A stretch of 64,000 nt of DNA from Cordia subcordata (taxonomy: Eukaryota > Streptophyta > Magnoliopsida > Boraginales > Cordiaceae), in contig JAPTOF010000007.1 in the NCBI GenBank assembly GCA_028554755.1, positions 466,001-530,000 of the forward strand. Reading direction: 5' to 3'. A program made the position numbers and the translations under genes. Each line of letters begins with the position of its first letter. The first letter of the stretch is position 1. Below, one piece after another: positions 27,301 through 39,300 of this stretch. The notes below the pieces were generated by a model, which ran no database searches, had not been told where the DNA came from, and was given only the letters and a program-made list of their open reading frames with translations.

Positions 27301-30300
27301 TGACAAACAAGCAGCTACAACTTAGCTCTCTTCCTACAGCAGAGCAGATTGCTGATTTATTCACCAAATCTTTGACTTCTAAACAGTTCTCAAATCTCAT
27401 GAGCAAGCTACCCTTGGTGTTTCACCAAGTTCATCTTAAGGGGGATGATAGACTAGATAGAATAGTTGCATAAAGTCCTGACAACTGTAAGTGGTATTCT
27501 GCTAGCTAGGTAGTTACTTATAGTAGTGCATCTGTTCAAGTAGTCAATTAGTTAGTTATTGACTTACATTGACTTATAGCCTAAAGCACACTATAAATAT
27601 CTAGTTGTAACTACTTCTCAATAATAATGGAATCATTTTCTCTTTCATTTTACACTTTTACATAGAATAAGATGACTATGAAGGTAGTGGCATTGTTTTG
27701 AACAAAGAGTGATTTATCTGTCCTGCTGCACTGGAAACCTTGCTTAATGAAGAGGCTAGATAATGGTTGATACCAGGCTCTATGGGCCCATTTAGGGCCA
27801 AAGATGTATTTTGTAGTTTGTAGACATAGTTAGGACAGGTTGAGTCTCCAAAACCCTTGGGGATGTATTTTGTAGTTTGCAGATATGGTTAGGATAGGCT
27901 GAGTCTCCAAAACCCTTGGGGGCTAAGGCTGTTGCATGTATATCTCCTTTGTTGAGATGATCATTCAAAATGGTATTGGATTCATCTATTTCTTTGATAT
28001 TCCAGCAATGATGTAGTGCCCATGATAGACAACCCGTATTGTTTGAGCTATGACCAATAGATTACTGGTTTCTTGGTAAAAGCCATAAAATTGATGAAAC
28101 CCTTTAACTACTAACCTGGCTTTACCTTGCCACTATCCCATTTTAACACAGTGAAAATTCGGAGAACATAGCTGTTGGGAAAATCGAGGACACACGCACA
28201 TACACCAAGGCATAGCGAAAGACACACACAAAGAACACGCAATATCTTTAACGTGATTCAGCCCTCTACCTACGTCCACAATCCCCCTCTGGGATAAATT
28301 CCACTATTCAACAATAATGGAATTACAACTGATATGACTTTTTGCATGGATAGAAAGGTTTAAACCCTTCCTAATAAGTCCTTACAATGGTTCTATCTGT
28401 AACAGGACTAAAACGAATGTAAGACACTCTCGATGCTCTCTGGCTCTTTTTTTTACCCACACCCCCCCATGGGGTGCAGCCCTAAAGCACAACCATGTTG
28501 AGCGGGGCAAGCGCGGAGATCTTCACGTGCTTGAAATAGTGCGGCTCCTTCGCCCATGGCTTGTCTTGTTGGAACTTGGCCTACGCCGCCTCGTCGTAGT
28601 AGAAAATTGCGTTCGACGAGGCCGATACGGCATCTTTCGATGCCGTTGGCGATGTTGGGTTGTCGTCGACGGTGACGATGTTGTTTTCTAGTTCCCAGGT
28701 TTGTCTGGCCATGGCAGCCGAGGAGGTTGAGAAGGCGTTGCGATCCATTGCCGAGTGAGGAGGTTGAAGAATATTTGTGTTATTAATGTATTTCCTCATC
28801 TTATGGTATTGAATGAGGCAATAGTCTAGATTAGGTAATTAGTCAAATTGGTTTCTTTATTATTCAAGTTTTCTTAGAATTCTAGTTACCTTATTAGTTT
28901 AGCTTCTAGTCTTGCTCACCAAGTTATCATATCTATAAATAGGCTCTTTTATTGTATTCATAACATATCAAGAATTCATAATGTAGTCTTTATGAGTATT
29001 TCGCTTCTAGAGCCACCATTGGTGGTGGCTCTAACCATCTTCAGTACTTTCATATTTTCTCTCATATTTTATCTTTTATATATTTTCCACAATAGCAAGA
29101 AAGAAGGAAAATCAAGGAGCTCAATTTTAAGGCTGAAATTTGCCAAGAAATCCCATAGATAATAATCCTTAAGAGAGGGAATAAAAATATTAATGAATAA
29201 TTTTTGGAAAAGGTTATCTCTTAATGAAAGTTTTTACCCCTATATATAGGTTAATCGAGGAATTTAAAAGTAAATAGAATTTGATTATACCAGTTCTTTC
29301 CATATAAGAAATAGCTAATAAACTAAATCTAATATAACTAGGACTTAATAACAAATAACAATAGGATTCAATAGCAGGTAATAAATCCAAATCCTAATAT
29401 AACTAGATTTGGGTTGCATCAATCTCCCCAGGTGCGAAAAGAACTCATCCTCGAGTTTTCACCACCATGGTCTGCTAAATCACCCTGATATGGAGCAAGA
29501 TGCTTGACTGGAAGCTTCCTTCGACTTATCATGATTGTCATCATGAGTTGGAGTTTCCAGTTGCGCAAAGCGCTGGGTTAAGGCTTCAACTTGTCTTCTC
29601 AAATCTTGTAATTCTCCATGTCGTTGCTGTTGATCAGGGGGAAAAACTCTAGCTATTGCAACACGACCTTTTTTCTCTTTGGAGGCATCGTGAACTTGAG
29701 ATTAACTGAAGAAAAACCTTGCTTTGGTACCAACTAATGCAACGGAAATTTGAAGAACATAGCAAGAAAGTAAGAGAAAATCAAGGAGCTCAATTTCAAG
29801 GCTAAAATTTGCCAAGAAATCCCATAGATAATAAGCCCTAAGAGAGGGATGTTAAGTGTAATGGTTGTCTTTGTACTAGATATCTCCCACATTGGAAGAG
29901 ATACTTTATTTTCTCTACTTTGCAATAGTATAAATATATGGGGCTAAGTACTATTGAGAGTATGAAAGCCTTTTTTTATTCTTAGTCAACTTGGTACTAA
30001 GAGCCAGGTTGAAAAGAAAACCTTGATCCGTAGCCCACCCTTTTCTGCTCTTTTTCCCTTTCAACTTATATATATATATATATATATACCACCCCAAAAC
30101 CCTAGTCGTCGCCGCCACCACCCCAAAACCTTAACCGCCACCACCACCCTTCCCGCCGTCTGTTAGCAACATAAAAAAAAAATGCTCGCTGCCTCACGCT
30201 CAATTGTTCCGTGCATTCAGTTTCTTCTTAGTCCTTTTCTAGTTTCCTCTATTTTTTGACAACAGTAGTTGCAAAAAAAAAAGGCAGAAAAGAAACAATT

Positions 30301-33300
30301 TTTTTTTTTTTATTGTTCTTTAGAGATTTGAGTTGTTCATTATCATTTCGTGTGCGGGAGTTGCTGTATTTAGTGCAGGTTACTGCACATTCTTTCTTTT
30401 GTTTTCATCATGGAGATTGAAAAGAACAAGTCTTCCGCTTCTGCGAACTCTGAAGCCACTACTTTACTGCATCTAAGTCCTTAGTAGTGGTTCCCGCTTT
30501 TTCTGGCATTCCCACTATCACTTGGAAAAAGTTGAATAGAATTAGCTATTCCTATTGGTCTGTTTTAGTTGAAATTTGGTTTCTTGGACAAGCTTAGAAG
30601 ACCACTTAACTTCTGAATGTTCTTCTGATCTGTCTCATAAAGATGCCCGTACTTGGCGTTGTGTTGACGCCCAATTGGTTAGTTTACTATGGCAATCTTT
30701 TGAGCCACCCATTATGCATGGATTTCGACAGTGCGAGACTTGTAATTCTATTTGGTCTACTGCTCAAGTTCTATATTCCAATCAGGTTACCAGGGTTTTT
30801 GATGTGGTTTGTGATATGCTATGTGGGCCATTTCTCGATATGGATTTACCCACATATTACAGTCAGTTTCAAAGTTTTATGATGGAGTTCGGTGACCTAT
30901 TTCCTGTCACCACTGATCCAAAGAAGATTAAGCAGCAATAGGATCATCTCTTTTTTGTTCTTTGGTTACGCAGCCTCTACTCAGCATGATTCTGTCCGTT
31001 CGCAACTTTTGTCTGAATCTACCTTACCGATTTTGGAGGATGCTTATGCCCAGCTGAATCGCGCTCGCACACAGACTGTGACATCTGCTCCACTTTCAGA
31101 TCAATCTGCGTTCATCACCCCTACCCTATCTGACACTAGTAATCATGGAGGTCGAGGTAGAGGATGTGGCACTTCTGGTCATGGGGGAGGTCGTTCCAAT
31201 AATGGCCAGCGCCATCGCTGCACATACTATAATAAGTTGGGACACATTCGTGAGAGTTGTTGAAGCCTCCATGGTCAACCCCAGCAGGTGGCAAATGCTA
31301 TCCAAGCCTCTCAACCAAACAATTCCACTACTCTGACTCTTGTTGAACCTTCTATGGTGACTATTACTGAGGAGGAGTACTCTCAGCTTTTGCAGTTGCA
31401 AGCATCTTCAAAAGCAATGCGCCTCACCCAGAGCACCACTGCTTCTTATGCCAATGTTGGTTCATCCTCTGCACTTCTTTCTACTACTAAGCCAAATTAT
31501 ATCCTTGGGTTATCGACTCCAGTGCATCTGACCATATTACTGGTAACGTTCATTTTCTTGCTAATTTTTGCCCTAGTTCTTTCTCTAGTGTGGCACTTGC
31601 CGATGGCTCCTCTACGTCTACTCATTGAATTGGTAATGCCTCTCCCATATCGTCTATTGTGTTATCTTCTGAAATTCCCTTAATTGTTCTGTAACCTTTA
31701 CTCCTAACTCTGTGCCGTCTGTCCATACTACGTGCGTTGTTGCCTCTACATCGGAGCAAGTCCATTCTTGTTTAGGGCATCCGTCGTTGGCTACCCTTAA
31801 GAAAATGGTTCCCAACCTTAGCCATGTTAGTGAGATTTCTTGTGAGTCGTGTCAAATAGGTAAATATAGTTGTCACTCCTTTAGTAATCGTGTCAATAAA
31901 CAGCCCCTTTTGCTCTTGTTCATTCTGATATTTGGGGTTCGAGTCACAATGTTTCTAAATTTGGATTTTGTTACTTTGTAATGTTCATTGATGATTATTC
32001 TCGCATGACTTGGCTTTTCTTAATGAAAGAACGCTTTGAAGTTTTTTCTATCTTCTCTAAATTTTATAATGAAATTTACACACAGTTTGGAGTTTTTATC
32101 AGAACTTTTCGGAATGATAATGCTAAAGAATATTTGTCTGGTGCTTTCACTTCGTTTCTGACTACTCACGACATCCTTCACCAAACTTCTTGTGCACAAA
32201 TGCCATAGCAGAACAGGGTCACCGAGCAAAAAAATCGCCATCTCATTAAGATGGCCCACACCCTTCTGCTCCATATGCATGTACCCCTTCGTTTTTGGGA
32301 TGATGTCGTTTTGGTTGCCTGTTTTCTTGTTAACCAAATGCCCTCCTCTGTGCCTCATGATCAGATTCCCTTCTCCATTTTATTTCCCCATGATCCTATC
32401 TACGCCTTACCGCTCAGGTTTTTGGCTGTCTATTTTGTTCATAATCTCTTTCCTGGGCTAAACAAGTTAAGGGCTCGGTCCATTTAGTGTGTTTTCCTTG
32501 GCTATACCAGACAACAAAAAGGATATTGATGCTACTCTCCACAACTCAATAAATGGTTTGTATTTGCTAATGTCACTTTTTTTGAGACAACTCCTGTAGT
32601 TAAGTCATTACCCCTCCTCGTGCCTATCTTCGATTCCTCTACTGCTTCTGCTCCTGCGATTACCCACACTCGTTCTCCTTCCACAGTGGACGCTTCGCAC
32701 CTGGATAGATCAGACCTTCAGGTTTATGCCCGTCGCCATCGTGCTCCATCACCTAGACCGGTACCGACTAGCTCGTCGCCTTTAGATCCGGTTCCTGTTC
32801 TTGTGCCTTCTAACATCAACCTACCTATTGCACTCTGTAAAGGTATTCGTTCGTGCACCACCAAACATCCTATTTCTAATTTTGTGACATATGATGGTTT
32901 ATCTCCTTCCTATGCCTCGTTTGTTGCAAAAATATCCTCTGTTCGTATATTCTTTGCTCTTGCTGCTATGCATAATTGGTCTCTTCATCAACTTAATATT
33001 AAAAATGCCTTTCTTAATGGTGATCTTGACGAAGAGGGGTATATGGAGCAACCTCTAAGGTTTGTTGCTCAGGGGGAGTTTAAGAAGGTTTGTCGCCTAA
33101 AAAAGGCTCTCTATGGTCTCAAGCAATCTCATCGAGCTTGGTTTGGACGTTTCAATGGTAGTTCTTGAATTTTTGGACGTTTCAAAGTAGTTCTTGAATT
33201 TGGATTGACACGGTATGATGTTGATCATTCTATCTTCTACCGATGTTCTAATGGAAAACGCCTTATGCTAATTGTATATGTTGATGCTATTGTAATAACT

Positions 33301-36300
33301 GGTGATTACACTACAAGCATAAATGACTTAAAGGCATTTCTCCTTGAGAAGTTTCAAACCAAAGATTTGGGTCATTTACACTATTTATTGGTCATAGAGG
33401 TGGCAAAATCAAAACAAGGAATTTATATATCTTAACGAAAGTATGCTTTAGATATGTTGAGTAAGGCAGGACTACTTGGTGCACAACTTTGTGATTGACC
33501 GATGGATCTAAATGTGAAACTTCTGCCAGAAGAAGGGGAGTTGATGACAGATCCAAGAAGATATAGAAGATTGGTTAGAAAACTCAATTATCTTTCTGTG
33601 ACTCGACCAGACATCTCATTTGCAGTTAGTGTGGTAAGTCAGTTCCTGAATACTCCATGAACAAGGCATTGGGTTGCAGTTCTTCGAATTTTGAGGTTTA
33701 TTAAAGGATCTCCTAAAAAAGGGTTACTTTACAATAATAGGGGACATATGGATATTACTGGGTACTGAGATGCAAATTGGGCAGGCAGTCCTTCTAATAG
33801 GTGGTCAACTACGCCTATGGGCATCTTGTCTCGGGTTGCACGCTCAAGTGCTGAGTCAGAATATCGAGCCATGGGTCTTGCTACTTGTGAGTTAATATGG
33901 GCTAAGAATCTTCTCATAGAAATTGGGTTTAGTAATCCTGGTCCGATGAAACTTATATGTGATAATCAAGCTGCCATTCACATAGCCATAAATCCAGTGT
34001 TTCATGAGTAGACGAAGCATATAGAGATTGATTCTCATTTTGTGAGAGAGAAGTTGTTATCAAAAGAGCTTGTTACTTATGTTAGGTCTAGTGATCAATT
34101 AGCTGATTTGTTTATAAAATCTCTTAGTGGCCCTTGTGTTAAGTATATTTGTAAGAAACTGGGCATTTATTATATATATGTTCCAGCTTGAGAGGGAGTG
34201 TTAAGTGTAATGGTTGTCTTTGTACTAGATCTCTCCCACATCAGAAGAGATACTTTAGTTTCTTTACTTTTGCAATATATAAATATATAGGGCTAAGTAC
34301 TATTGAGAGTACAAAAGCCTTCTTTTATTCTTAGACAACAAGGGAATAAAAATATTAATGAATAATTCCTAGAAAAGGTGATCTCTTAATTAATGCTTTT
34401 ACCCCTATATATAGGCTATTCTAAGAATCTAAAACTAAATAGAATTTGATTCAACCAATCCTTTCCATATAAAAAATAGCTAATAAACTAATTCTAACAT
34501 AATTAGGACTCAATAACAAATAACAGTAAGACTTAATAACATTTAACAAATCCAAATCCTAATATAACCAGAATTGGGCTGCATTAGTCAACTTGAGATT
34601 AACTAAAAAAAAAAAAAACCTTGCTCTGATAACCAACTAACGCAGCGAAAATTTGGAATACATAAACAAGAAAGTAAGGGAATCAAGGATCTTAATTTCA
34701 AGGCTAAAATTAGCCAAGAAATCCTAAGATAATAAACCCTAGGAGGGAAAATAAAATATTATTGAATAATTCTGAAAAAGTTATGTAACAATGAAAGCTT
34801 TCTCCCTTATATATTTAGGAACCCAAAACTAGATAGGATTTGGTTCTCCCAATCCTTTCCATATTAAAATAGCTACTAGACTAATTCTAAGATGACTAAG
34901 ACTCAATAATAAATAACAATAAGACTCAATAACGAATAACAAATCCTAAATCTTAATACAACTAGAATTGAGCTGCATCAGTCTCTTCCAGATATGAAAA
35001 GAACTCGTCCTCGAGTTGTCCGCCACCATGGTCCATTAAATCACCTTGATGTGGAACGAGATGCTTGACTTAAAGACATCTCTTCCTCCGACTCATCATG
35101 ATCGTCATTATGAGATAGAGTTTCCAATTGCGCAAAGCACTGGGATAAGGCTTCAACTTGTCTTCTCAACTCTTGTAATTCTCCATTTCGTTGTTGTTGA
35201 TCAGGGGGAAAAACTCCAGCTATTGCAACGCGACCTCTTTCTCTCTTTGGAGGCATCGTGAGCTTGAGATTAACTGAAGAGAAACCTTGCTCTGATACCA
35301 ACTAACGCAACAGAAATTTGGAGAACATAAACAAAAAAGTAGGAGAATCAGGGAGCTAATTTCAAGGCTAAAATTAGCCAAAAAATCCCTAAGATAATAA
35401 ACCCTAGGAGAGAGAATAAAATATTATTGAATAATTCTGAAAAAATTATGTAACAATGGAAGCTTTCACCTCTATATATAGCTATTTTAGGAATCCAAAA
35501 CTAAATAGGATTTGGTTCTTCCAATCCTTTTCATATTAAAATAGCTACTAGACTAATTCTAATATGACTAGGACTTAATAACAAATAACAATAAGACTCA
35601 ATAACGAATAACGAATCTTAAATCCTAATATAACTAGAGGTTGCATCACATTTGCATGCCTTTTAGTCTTGTATATCAACTTGCATCCAAGTGGAAGTCT
35701 GTTTGGTGGTAGTGGGACTAGTGTTGCGCTCTGTTGAGCCTTCTAATCTTGTATACCCCAAGTTGAGTATGAGGACATGGCTTCACTCAACAATAACTGA
35801 TTACCATTAGCTATAACTTCTAGAAGATGAAAACTGTTAGAGTATTTCCTCCCACATAGAAAAATCATAAAGTCTAAGACCATTTAATAAAATATTGGGC
35901 TGCTCCTCCTATTGACCAATTGGTTTTTAGGATGGAACCCCGGGATTCTTCACATGGTATCATAGCCTGAAAGCCAAACGGCACAGGTTCGATCCTTACC
36001 ACTACCTATTTAATTAAATTATCCCCGTGCAAGCTATAAACAAATTATGCTACACGTGAGGGGGCGTGTTAATACAATAAATTAATAAACCAAGATCCTC
36101 TCTACAAGCTTAAGCTTTTAGATGAGGTGGTCACTCAAGATGGTATCAGAGCCTAGAAGCAAAACGGCATAGGTTCGATTTTTTTACCGCCACCCGTTTA
36201 ATTAAATTGTCTACATGCAAGCTCTAAACAAATTACGCTGCACGTGAAGGGGCGTGTTAACATAATAAATAAATAAACCAATATCCTCTCTACAAGCTTA

Positions 36301-39300
36301 AGCTTTTAGATGAGGTGATAACTCTAAGATGGTAGACTTTGTGATTTTTGTTAATACAATAAATTAATAAACCAATATCATCTCTACAAGCTTAAGCTTT
36401 TGGATGAGGTGGTAACTCTAAGATGGTAGACTTTGTGATTTTTGTTAATATAATAAATTAATAAACTAATATCCTCCCTACAAGCTTAAGCTTTTAGATG
36501 AGGTGGTAGCTCTAATACGGTATCAAAGCCTAGAACCCAAACAGCACAGGTTGGATCTTTACCGTTACCCATTTAGTTAAATTGTCCATGTGCAAGCTCT
36601 AAACAAATTACGCTGCACGTGATGGGGCGTGTTAATACAATAAATTAATAAACCAATATCCTCTTTACAAGCTTAAGCTTTAGATGAGGTGGACCAATTG
36701 ATTTTTAAGATAGAACCCAAGATTCTTTACAATAACAAAGTAATTATGTGCAGTCATCTCAAGACATATACTGGAGTATCTGGCACAGGTTAGTTAGGCT
36801 TCCCATAGTTAGGGGGCATGGGAGTTAGTAAGTAGTGAAGTAACATGACTGAACCATGTATACATATACACATACACGTACACATACATGCACTAGAGTA
36901 ATTCAATGCAACCCATAATTTGATTTGCTTTCAGTCTTCTCTTCTCTTAATCTGTATTCTTATCAGATAAGTGAGGCAGTTTTATAGCTAATTTTGGAAT
37001 GATAAGACACAGACATTTAACATCCTATAGAAAAACAAAATCTTTGTGATGGAATTAGAATAAATGGAATACGATAGTTTGGTACATGGCCTGATTAGGT
37101 TGCTTTCCTGTGGAGGATATTAGTCTCTCCACCAGATATACGGCAGGTAACATGTTCTTGGCAACCTTTTCAAGATACAATTGATCTTGAATAAATTGTT
37201 GTTTGTAACTTCACTTGTATTTCCTTTATTATAAGTGCTGAAGCAATCTGATGATATATCAACTTGTAAAGCCTGGATTTTTTAATCTTTGGCTGTTGAC
37301 TATGACTTGTCCTTGGAATATGAAGTTCTGTTCCATTGAAGAACCTTGAGTTGCCTTATGAGTATACTTAACATTAAACAGATTCCCATTGCGGTGGATA
37401 TGGCTAAGGACAGCAACGGCAAGGACCGCGAGCTGAAGAAGAGAATTGATTCAGATCCTTATATGTCTTCTGCTGTTTGTGAGTGCTATGCTTCATTCCA
37501 GAACATTATCAAGGCTGTGGTTCAAGGCAATCGTGAAAAAGAGTAAGTTTTTGGAAAAATTCATCAGCTTCAATGTGCCTCACTGTCAGTGATAATAAAT
37601 TATCCTTTTGGGCTCAATTTGTCCTTTCAGGGTCATTGACGGTATCTTTGATGAAGTCGACAGACACATAAAAGATGGTGATGTGATAACTGAATACAAA
37701 ATGAGTGCTCTTCCAAGTCTTTATGAGCTCTTCATTAAACTTATCAAATTTCTGGTAGGTGTTCTATAGTGCACTCTATTACCCACTGGCTGCTCCCTAA
37801 GTAGTAGGCATGAAGGGTAGAAGTTGATTAATTTTCATTTTTGCAGCTAGAGAACAATCCGGAGCACAGGGATCAAGTTGTGATTCTTTTCCAGGACATG
37901 CTAGAAGTTGTAACACGAGATATAATGATGGAGGATCATATATCCAGGTAAAGTATTTCGCGTATTTGTTTTCTAGTTCTGCATCAAATGTTGACACTTT
38001 TTCATTTGGACAGCTTGGTAGACTCAATCCATGGGGGTTCAGGTTATGAAGGAATGACCCCTCTGGATCAACAATATCAATTATTTGCTTCTGCTGGAGC
38101 CATTCAATTTCCAACTCCTGCATCAGAAGCTTGGAAAGAGAAGGTGGATTATATTATATTGGTTCTTACATATTTACAAGAAGTTGAAGTTTTGCTGATA
38201 CACTGTAGCTTCTTTGTTCTCATGTATTCTTTTTTCTCGCCAATTTGCATTGACAGATAAAAAGATTGTATCTGTTGCTTACGGTGAAGGAGTCGGCTAT
38301 GGATGTCCCATCCAATTTAGAAGCTAGGAGGCGTATCTCTTTCTTCTCCAACTCATTGTTTATGGACATGCCACCAGCTCCAAAAGTTCGCAACATGCTT
38401 TCCTTCTCGTAAGTTTTCTATTAGCTTTGCTTCTCAGTTTTCCTGAAAAGGATTAAACTTTTGTAGCTTTTATATATTGAAAAACTCTCCCCATAAGTTG
38501 TCAAGAGAGGTCATTGTGATGTTAAGGTTGGCTATAAATTGGACAAAAAGAGTAAACAGCATGGAAATGGGGCTTAGGCAAGGTAAATAATGACAAGAAC
38601 AAAGTTCCCATTCGTTTGCAGTGCTAAAGCAAGGAAAGTTAAATATCCAGAATTGATGGATAATTTCATGTAACTTCTACAGTTTGATGAGTTTGAAGAG
38701 GCTGCCTTATATAGTATCTTTTAAAAGTTGAACTCTTCATTATTTAAAGATATTACATATAATGAACGTGCTATCTCGTCCAGAACTAGGTTTCCTTTAA
38801 GAGCTATAGCAATTGCAGTCTTAATTTTGATGCAGGCCTTTCTTAGACATGAGTGAAATTCTCGTCAAATGCTGTCAAATTCTTGTACTTTTACTTTGAT
38901 TCCTCATCATTTATTTGGGGTTTATCATAGTGACAGGGTATCTGAAAATAACATTCCATATAATTGCGAAATTGTTGAAGTTTTCCTTTTTAGCGTTTTA
39001 TGATGTCTAAGGTTGGTGGCAGAAAATTTGTTCATTTGTATTGCTGATACCTGCTGCTTAATAATATTTTTTATTGCAGTGTTTTGACTCCATACTACAC
39101 TGAGGAGGTGCTTTTCTCATTGCACGAACTGGAAGTGCCAAACGAAGATGGTGTTTCTATCCTTTTCTACTTGCAGAAAATTTATCCAGGTTTGGTTTGT
39201 TTCGGTTGTTAGTTACTGGGGCATAATCATTCCCTTCATTTCAACTGAAGGTGAGAGAGGGGGGAGTTGGGGGGGGGGGTGAGATAGGGCATTTTAAAAA

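Larger units (their letters stand above)
22558..27654 (+). mobile_element. Ty1/copia retrotransposon nested in the minus-strand copia
   Basis: LTRs at 22558-22766 and 27446-27654 are both 209 bp, start TGATAGACTAG and end TTTTACA; I count about 15 differences. The primer site TGGTATCCAGAGC starts at 22767, and the purine tract AAGGGGGA precedes the right LTR. The flanks CTTCT (22553-22557) and CTTTT (27655-27659) are an imperfect target duplication. The interior has full copia order: gag, zinc knuckle, protease-like region, integrase, polymerase and RNase H. It interrupts the outer element in its polymerase, since that reading continues on both sides. Confidence 0.92.
29850..34340 (+). mobile_element. 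Ty1/copia retrotransposon nested in the four-LTR array
   Basis: Short LTRs, 29850-29991 and 34199-34340 (142 bp each, TGTTAAG...), differ at about a dozen positions. The duplication AGGGA is perfect (29845-29849, 34341-34345). The primer site TGGTACTAAGAGCCAGG begins at 29992, and GAGAGGGAG precedes the right LTR. Its proteins belong to a different copia lineage from those at 10303 and 22558, judged by gag and RNase H. It lies in LTR2 of the array, so it is a third-level insertion in the intron. Many stops and a polymerase deletion show it is inactive. Confidence 0.92.
28144..35648 (-). mobile_element. Four-LTR array of the miniature LTR family, one target duplication
   Basis: Four LTRs of about 350 bp alternate with three interiors. 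LTR1 is 28144-28172 plus 29097-29421, interior 29422-29734; LTR2 is 29735-29849 plus 34346-34586, interior reduced to 34587-34637; LTR3 is 34638-34980, interior 34981-35302; LTR4 is 35303-35648. All read on the minus strand, with primer-site complements (such as CTCTGATACCA) beside LTR starts. The perfect duplication CATTT flanks the whole array (28139-28143, 35649-35653). Two later insertions split LTR1 (28173-29091) and LTR2 (29850-34340). The family also occurs singly at 5964-6976. Confidence 0.85.
21230..36740 (-). mobile_element. Minus-strand Ty1/copia element, outer layer of the nest
   Basis: One minus-strand copia polyprotein is scattered across the 16-kb intron. Going down-strand: [15 protein letters not shown] text at 35830-35654 (here [20 protein letters not shown]); then [17 protein letters not shown] polymerase at about 28138-27940; more polymerase to 27655; [13 protein letters not shown] and the connection at 22557-22190; RNase H at 22185-21700; and the purine tract (complement of TCCCCCTAAAGC) at 21654-21665. 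Its LTR then runs left to about 21230, with no sharp start found. It is interrupted by the elements at 22558-27654, 28144-35648 and 35835-36731. No right-hand LTR was found, so it is probably 5' truncated. The outer limits are approximate. Confidence 0.75.

Noticed and set aside
22558..27654. Integrated virus or a new mobile system
   Set aside because: Gene order gag-protease-integrase-polymerase-RNase H with short LTRs and no envelope frame is ordinary Ty1/copia.
28581..28799. A functional small protein on the minus strand
   Set aside because: The frame is the start of CSN5 ended by a premature TAG, with CSN5-like text continuing beyond it; a pseudogene fragment explains it.
36067..36690. 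Regularly spaced repeats as a CRISPR array
   Set aside because: The repeats are LTRs with TG...CA-type ends, primer sites and purine tracts in a plant genome; spacers are copies of TRIM interior.
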